Shown in pieces: positions 61,881-64,000 of a stretch of 64,000 nt of DNA. Each line of letters opens with the position of its first letter. Within the stretch, counting starts at the first letter, position 1. The stretch spans positions 930,001 to 994,000 of the forward strand of contig NZ_CP155552.1 in assembly GCF_036632915.2 (NCBI RefSeq), written 5' to 3'. The notes below the pieces were generated by a model that had not been told where the DNA came from, did not search any database, and saw only the letters and a list, made by a program, of their open reading frames with translations. The position numbers and the translations under genes were made by a program. Source of the DNA: Faecalibacterium taiwanense. GTDB taxonomy: Bacteria; Bacillota; Clostridia; Oscillospirales; Ruminococcaceae.

Positions 61881-62987
61881 ATGGCAGCAGCGAACAATGA
61901 ATTTTTTGAAGCTCTCTCCATGCTGGAGCACGAGCGCGGCATCACCGCAGAATACCTGATCGAAAAGATCAAGGCTGCGATCATCATTGCCGTCAAGAAG
62001 AACTATGAGGTGGAAGAGGACCACGTGAAGGTGGATATCGACCCCGCCGCAGGCCGCTTTGATGTGGCCCTGATCCAGGACGTTGTGGCCGACGAGGACT
62101 GGTACGACGAGCACTCTGAGATCGGCATTACCGAGGCACAGAAGATCCGCAAGAGCTACGAAGTGGGCGACCGCATCGTGACCCCCCTCAAGACCAAGGA
62201 CTTCGGCCGCATTGCAGCCCAGACCGCAAAGCATGTGATCCGTCAGGGCATCCGCGAGGCTGAGCGCAGCCAGCAGCTGAGCGAGATCCAGTCCCGTGCA
62301 CACGACATCGTGCAGGCCACCGTTACCCGCGTGGACCCGGAGAAGGGCATCGTTGCTCTGGATCTGGGCAAGGGCGGCGAGGCTATCCTGCCCCACAACG
62401 AGCAGGTGCCCGGCGAGGTGTACACCGAGGGCCAGACCCTGCAGGTCTACGTTGTGGACGTGGTCAGCACTGAGCGCGGCCCCCGCGTTATGATCAGCCG
62501 CACCCACCCCGGCCTTGTCAAGCGCCTGTTTGAGCTGGAAGTGCCCGAAATTTTTGACGGCACTGTGGAGGTCAAGGCCATCAGCCGCGAGGCCGGTGCC
62601 CGCACCAAGATGGCTGTTTGGAGCAAGGACCCCAACGTGAACCCTGTTTCCGCCTGCATCGGCGAGCACGGTGCCCGTGTAGCTGCTGTTGTGGAAAAGC
62701 TGGGCGGCGAAAAGATCGACATTGTGAAGTGGAGCGAGGATATCTCCGAGTTCATCTCCGCAGCACTCAGCCCGGCCAAGGTGGTCAAGGTGGAACTGCT
62801 GCCCGGCGAGACCCGTTCCTGCCGTGTGACCGTGCCCGACCAGCAGCTGAGCCTTGCCATTGGCAACAAGGGCCAGAACGCACGCCTGTGCGCACGCCTG
62901 ACCGGCTACAACATTGATATCCGCCCCGAGAGCGGCTATTATGGCGAGGAAGAGCCCAAGAAGGAAGCCGAGACCGACACCGAGTAA
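61881..62987 (+). CDS. nusA: Transcription termination/antitermination factor NusA
   Basis: 368 residues. N-terminal RNAP-binding domain (FFEALSMLEHERGITAEYLI), S1 domain (ATVTRVDPEKGIVALDLGKG), then two KH domains (DPNVNPVSACIGEHGARVAA, QQLSLAIGNKGQNARLCARL). No acidic C-terminal repeats, as usual in Firmicutes. AGGAGG upstream. Confidence 0.97.
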   Translation: MAAANNEFFEALSMLEHERGITAEYLIEKIKAAIIIAVKKNYEVEEDHVKVDIDPAAGRFDVALIQDVVADEDWYDEHSEIGITEAQKIRKSYEVGDRIVTPLKTKDFGRIAAQTAKHVIRQGIREAERSQQLSEIQSRAHDIVQATVTRVDPEKGIVALDLGKGGEAILPHNEQVPGEVYTEGQTLQVYVVDVVSTERGPRVMISRTHPGLVKRLFELEVPEIFDGTVEVKAISREAGARTKMAVWSKDPNVNPVSACIGEHGARVAAVVEKLGGEKIDIVKWSEDISEFISAALSPAKVVKVELLPGETRSCRVTVPDQQLSLAIGNKGQNARLCARLTGYNIDIRPESGYYGEEEPKKEAETDTE

Positions 62988-63020
62988 TTCTGGCGCAGAT
63001 GGCCAAAGGAGGGAAACCGG

Positions 63021-63320
63021 ATGGCACAGAAAAAGATCCCTTCCCGCCAGTGCATCGGCTGCATGACCAGCCGCCCCAAAAAGGAGCTGGTGCGTGTGGT
63101 GCGTGCACCCAGCGGAGAGATCAGCATTGATCTGGTCGGCAAAAAGCCGGGCCGCGGCGCGTATCTCTGCCCGAACCCCGACTGCCTGACCAAGGCAAAA
63201 AAGAAAAAGGCGCTGGAGCGCTGCTTTGAGCAGCCGGTTCCCGCCGAAGTTTACGAGGCTCTGGCCGCACAGCTGGCCGAAGCCGCAAAGGAGGCAGCAG
63301 CAAATGGCAAAGAAGAATAA
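63021..63320 (+). CDS. rnpM: YlxR family protein (RNase P modulator RnpM)
   Basis: 99 residues. The motif KIPSRQCIGCMTSRPKKELV and VRVVRAPSGEISIDLVGKKPGR with GRGAYLCPNPDCL is the DUF448/YlxR signature. Its stop overlaps the next gene by 17 bases. Recent work links the family to RNase P control. Confidence 0.95.
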   Translation: MAQKKIPSRQCIGCMTSRPKKELVRVVRAPSGEISIDLVGKKPGRGAYLCPNPDCLTKAKKKKALERCFEQPVPAEVYEALAAQLAEAAKEAAANGKEE

Positions 63321-63681
63321 CACCCCCGCAAAGCCCAAGCTGCCGCCGGAGGAAGCGCTGTATCAGGCGCTGAGCCTGTGCCGCAAGGCGGGCGCACTGA
63401 CCATGGGCTTTGATGCCGTGGAAGATGCCTGTGTCAAGAGCAAGGCATGGCTGGTGATGGTGGCAAGCGATGCCAGCGCCAAGACCGTGCAGCGCCTCGA
63501 CTATTCTGTGGGCGATCTGGTGGATGTGATCACCATGCCGCTTACGCAGGATAAACTGGCCGATATCAGCCGCAAGCCTGTGGCTGTTTACGCGGTGACT
63601 GACCGCAACCTCGCAAAGCTCTGCTTTGACCGCCTGTCGGACTGCGGAGCAATCAAAAATGAGGAGGATATGACCGAATGA
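63304..63681 (+). CDS. ylxQ: L7Ae/L30e/S12e-like protein (YlxQ family)
   Basis: 125 residues. An N-terminal Lys/Pro segment precedes EALYQALSLCRKAGALTMGF, AWLVMVASDASAKTVQRLDY and KPVAVYAVTDRNLAKLCFDR, the K-turn-binding fold. ATG at 63304 is chosen from the overlap with the upstream gene. Ends in GAATGA, overlapping infB. Confidence 0.9.
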   Translation: MAKKNNTPAKPKLPPEEALYQALSLCRKAGALTMGFDAVEDACVKSKAWLVMVASDASAKTVQRLDYSVGDLVDVITMPLTQDKLADISRKPVAVYAVTDRNLAKLCFDRLSDCGAIKNEEDMTE

Positions 63682-64000
63682 TCGTAAAATATAAAGTGAG
63701 TGATTTTGCAAAGGACCTGAACCTTTCCGCCAAGAAGGTCCTGGATGAGCTGAACGCCATGGGCAGCACCGGCAAGAAGAACAGCTCCAATCTGGAAGAG
63801 AACGAGCTGAACTACCTGCTGGAAAAGTTCAGCAAGGATAACAGCGTGGCAAATCTGGACGAATTCCTGAACAGCGCCAAGGCCGCAAAGGAAGAGCCGA
63901 AGCCCACTGAGAAGAAGGCCGAGAAGAAGGCCGAGAAAAAGCCCGAAGCTCCCAAGGCGGAAAAGAAGCCGGAGCAGCCTGCCGCCAAAAAGGCAGAGCC
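63678..64000 (+). CDS. infB: Translation initiation factor IF-2 (5' part, cut by window)
   Basis: First 107 residues: IVKYKVSDFAKDLNLSAKKV is the IF2 N-terminal domain, followed by the Lys/Glu/Pro-rich linker (KKAEKKAEKKPEAPKAEKK). The GTPase part is beyond the window. Start codon overlaps the ylxQ stop (ATGA). Confidence 0.95.
   Translation, partial: MIVKYKVSDFAKDLNLSAKKVLDELNAMGSTGKKNSSNLEENELNYLLEKFSKDNSVANLDEFLNSAKAAKEEPKPTEKKAEKKAEKKPEAPKAEKKPEQPAAKKAE

Noticed and set aside
1..64000. CRISPR arrays, rRNA genes or prophage structural genes
   Set aside because: No regularly spaced repeats, rRNA segments or phage head/tail proteins were seen.

Overview
The window looks like a chromosomal segment of a low-to-mid GC gut Firmicute of the Oscillospiraceae, most like Faecalibacterium. 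This is an inference from the gene set (single-chain GlyRS, separate topoisomerase IV pair, sortase-assembled pili, D-lactate dehydrogenase, dense tRNA clusters, Clostridia-type integrative elements); no rRNA or species marker is present.

Layout. (1) 1-11.46 kb, minus strand: the start module of an integrative conjugative element (small Cys-rich protein, RepA, ParA, ParB, hypotheticals, DpnD/PcfM-DUF3846 fusion, PcfB, VirD4). It abuts the 3' end of tRNA-Arg(CCT). Its virD4 is cut after about 175 codons by a second, nested element carrying a TnpX-like serine recombinase, an Rpn-type PD-(D/E)XK protein and a tet ribosomal-protection gene with a full leader/attenuator; the left end of that element lies outside the window. 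(2) 11.6-23.7 kb: core genes (K+ transporter, peptidase T, D-2-hydroxyacid dehydrogenase, 6-phosphofructokinase, tRNA-Gln/Pro, GT-C glycosyltransferase, CPBP protease, rpsO, pnp). (3) 23.7-32.1 kb: a pilus locus (coiled-coil protein, signal peptidase I, large His/Cys-repeat adhesin, major pilin, class C sortase, minor LPQTG pilin) and, beside it, a double-glycine-leader peptide gene with an InlB-repeat exported protein. The two transcription units share an unusual tandem 11-bp direct-repeat box upstream. (4) 32.4-37.5 kb: tRNA-Gln, a PBP5-like protein lacking its active-site residues, metallophosphoesterase, RecG, GNAT. (5) about 37.84-51.60 kb: a second mobile element (IME-like) with serine recombinase, MobV relaxase next to a pMV158-like oriT palindrome, SF3 helicase and CHC2 primase, regulators, a sigma factor, a two-component system and an ABC exporter; its outer ends carry similar inverted sequences. 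(6) 51.6-64 kb: tRNA cluster Phe-Gly-Asp-Gly-Cys, parE, parC, rlmH, glyQS, a candidate type I toxin-antitoxin locus, M29 aminopeptidase, and the rimP-nusA-rnpM-ylxQ-infB operon.

Two cross-cutting patterns stand out. First, several genes carry single-base frameshifts, all restored by adding one base in or beside a short run of identical bases (both recombinases, pnp, minor pilin, response regulator, ABC permease). This points to homopolymer undercalling in the assembly at least as much as to biology. Second, a MITE-like palindromic repeat family sits directly after stop codons at five places.
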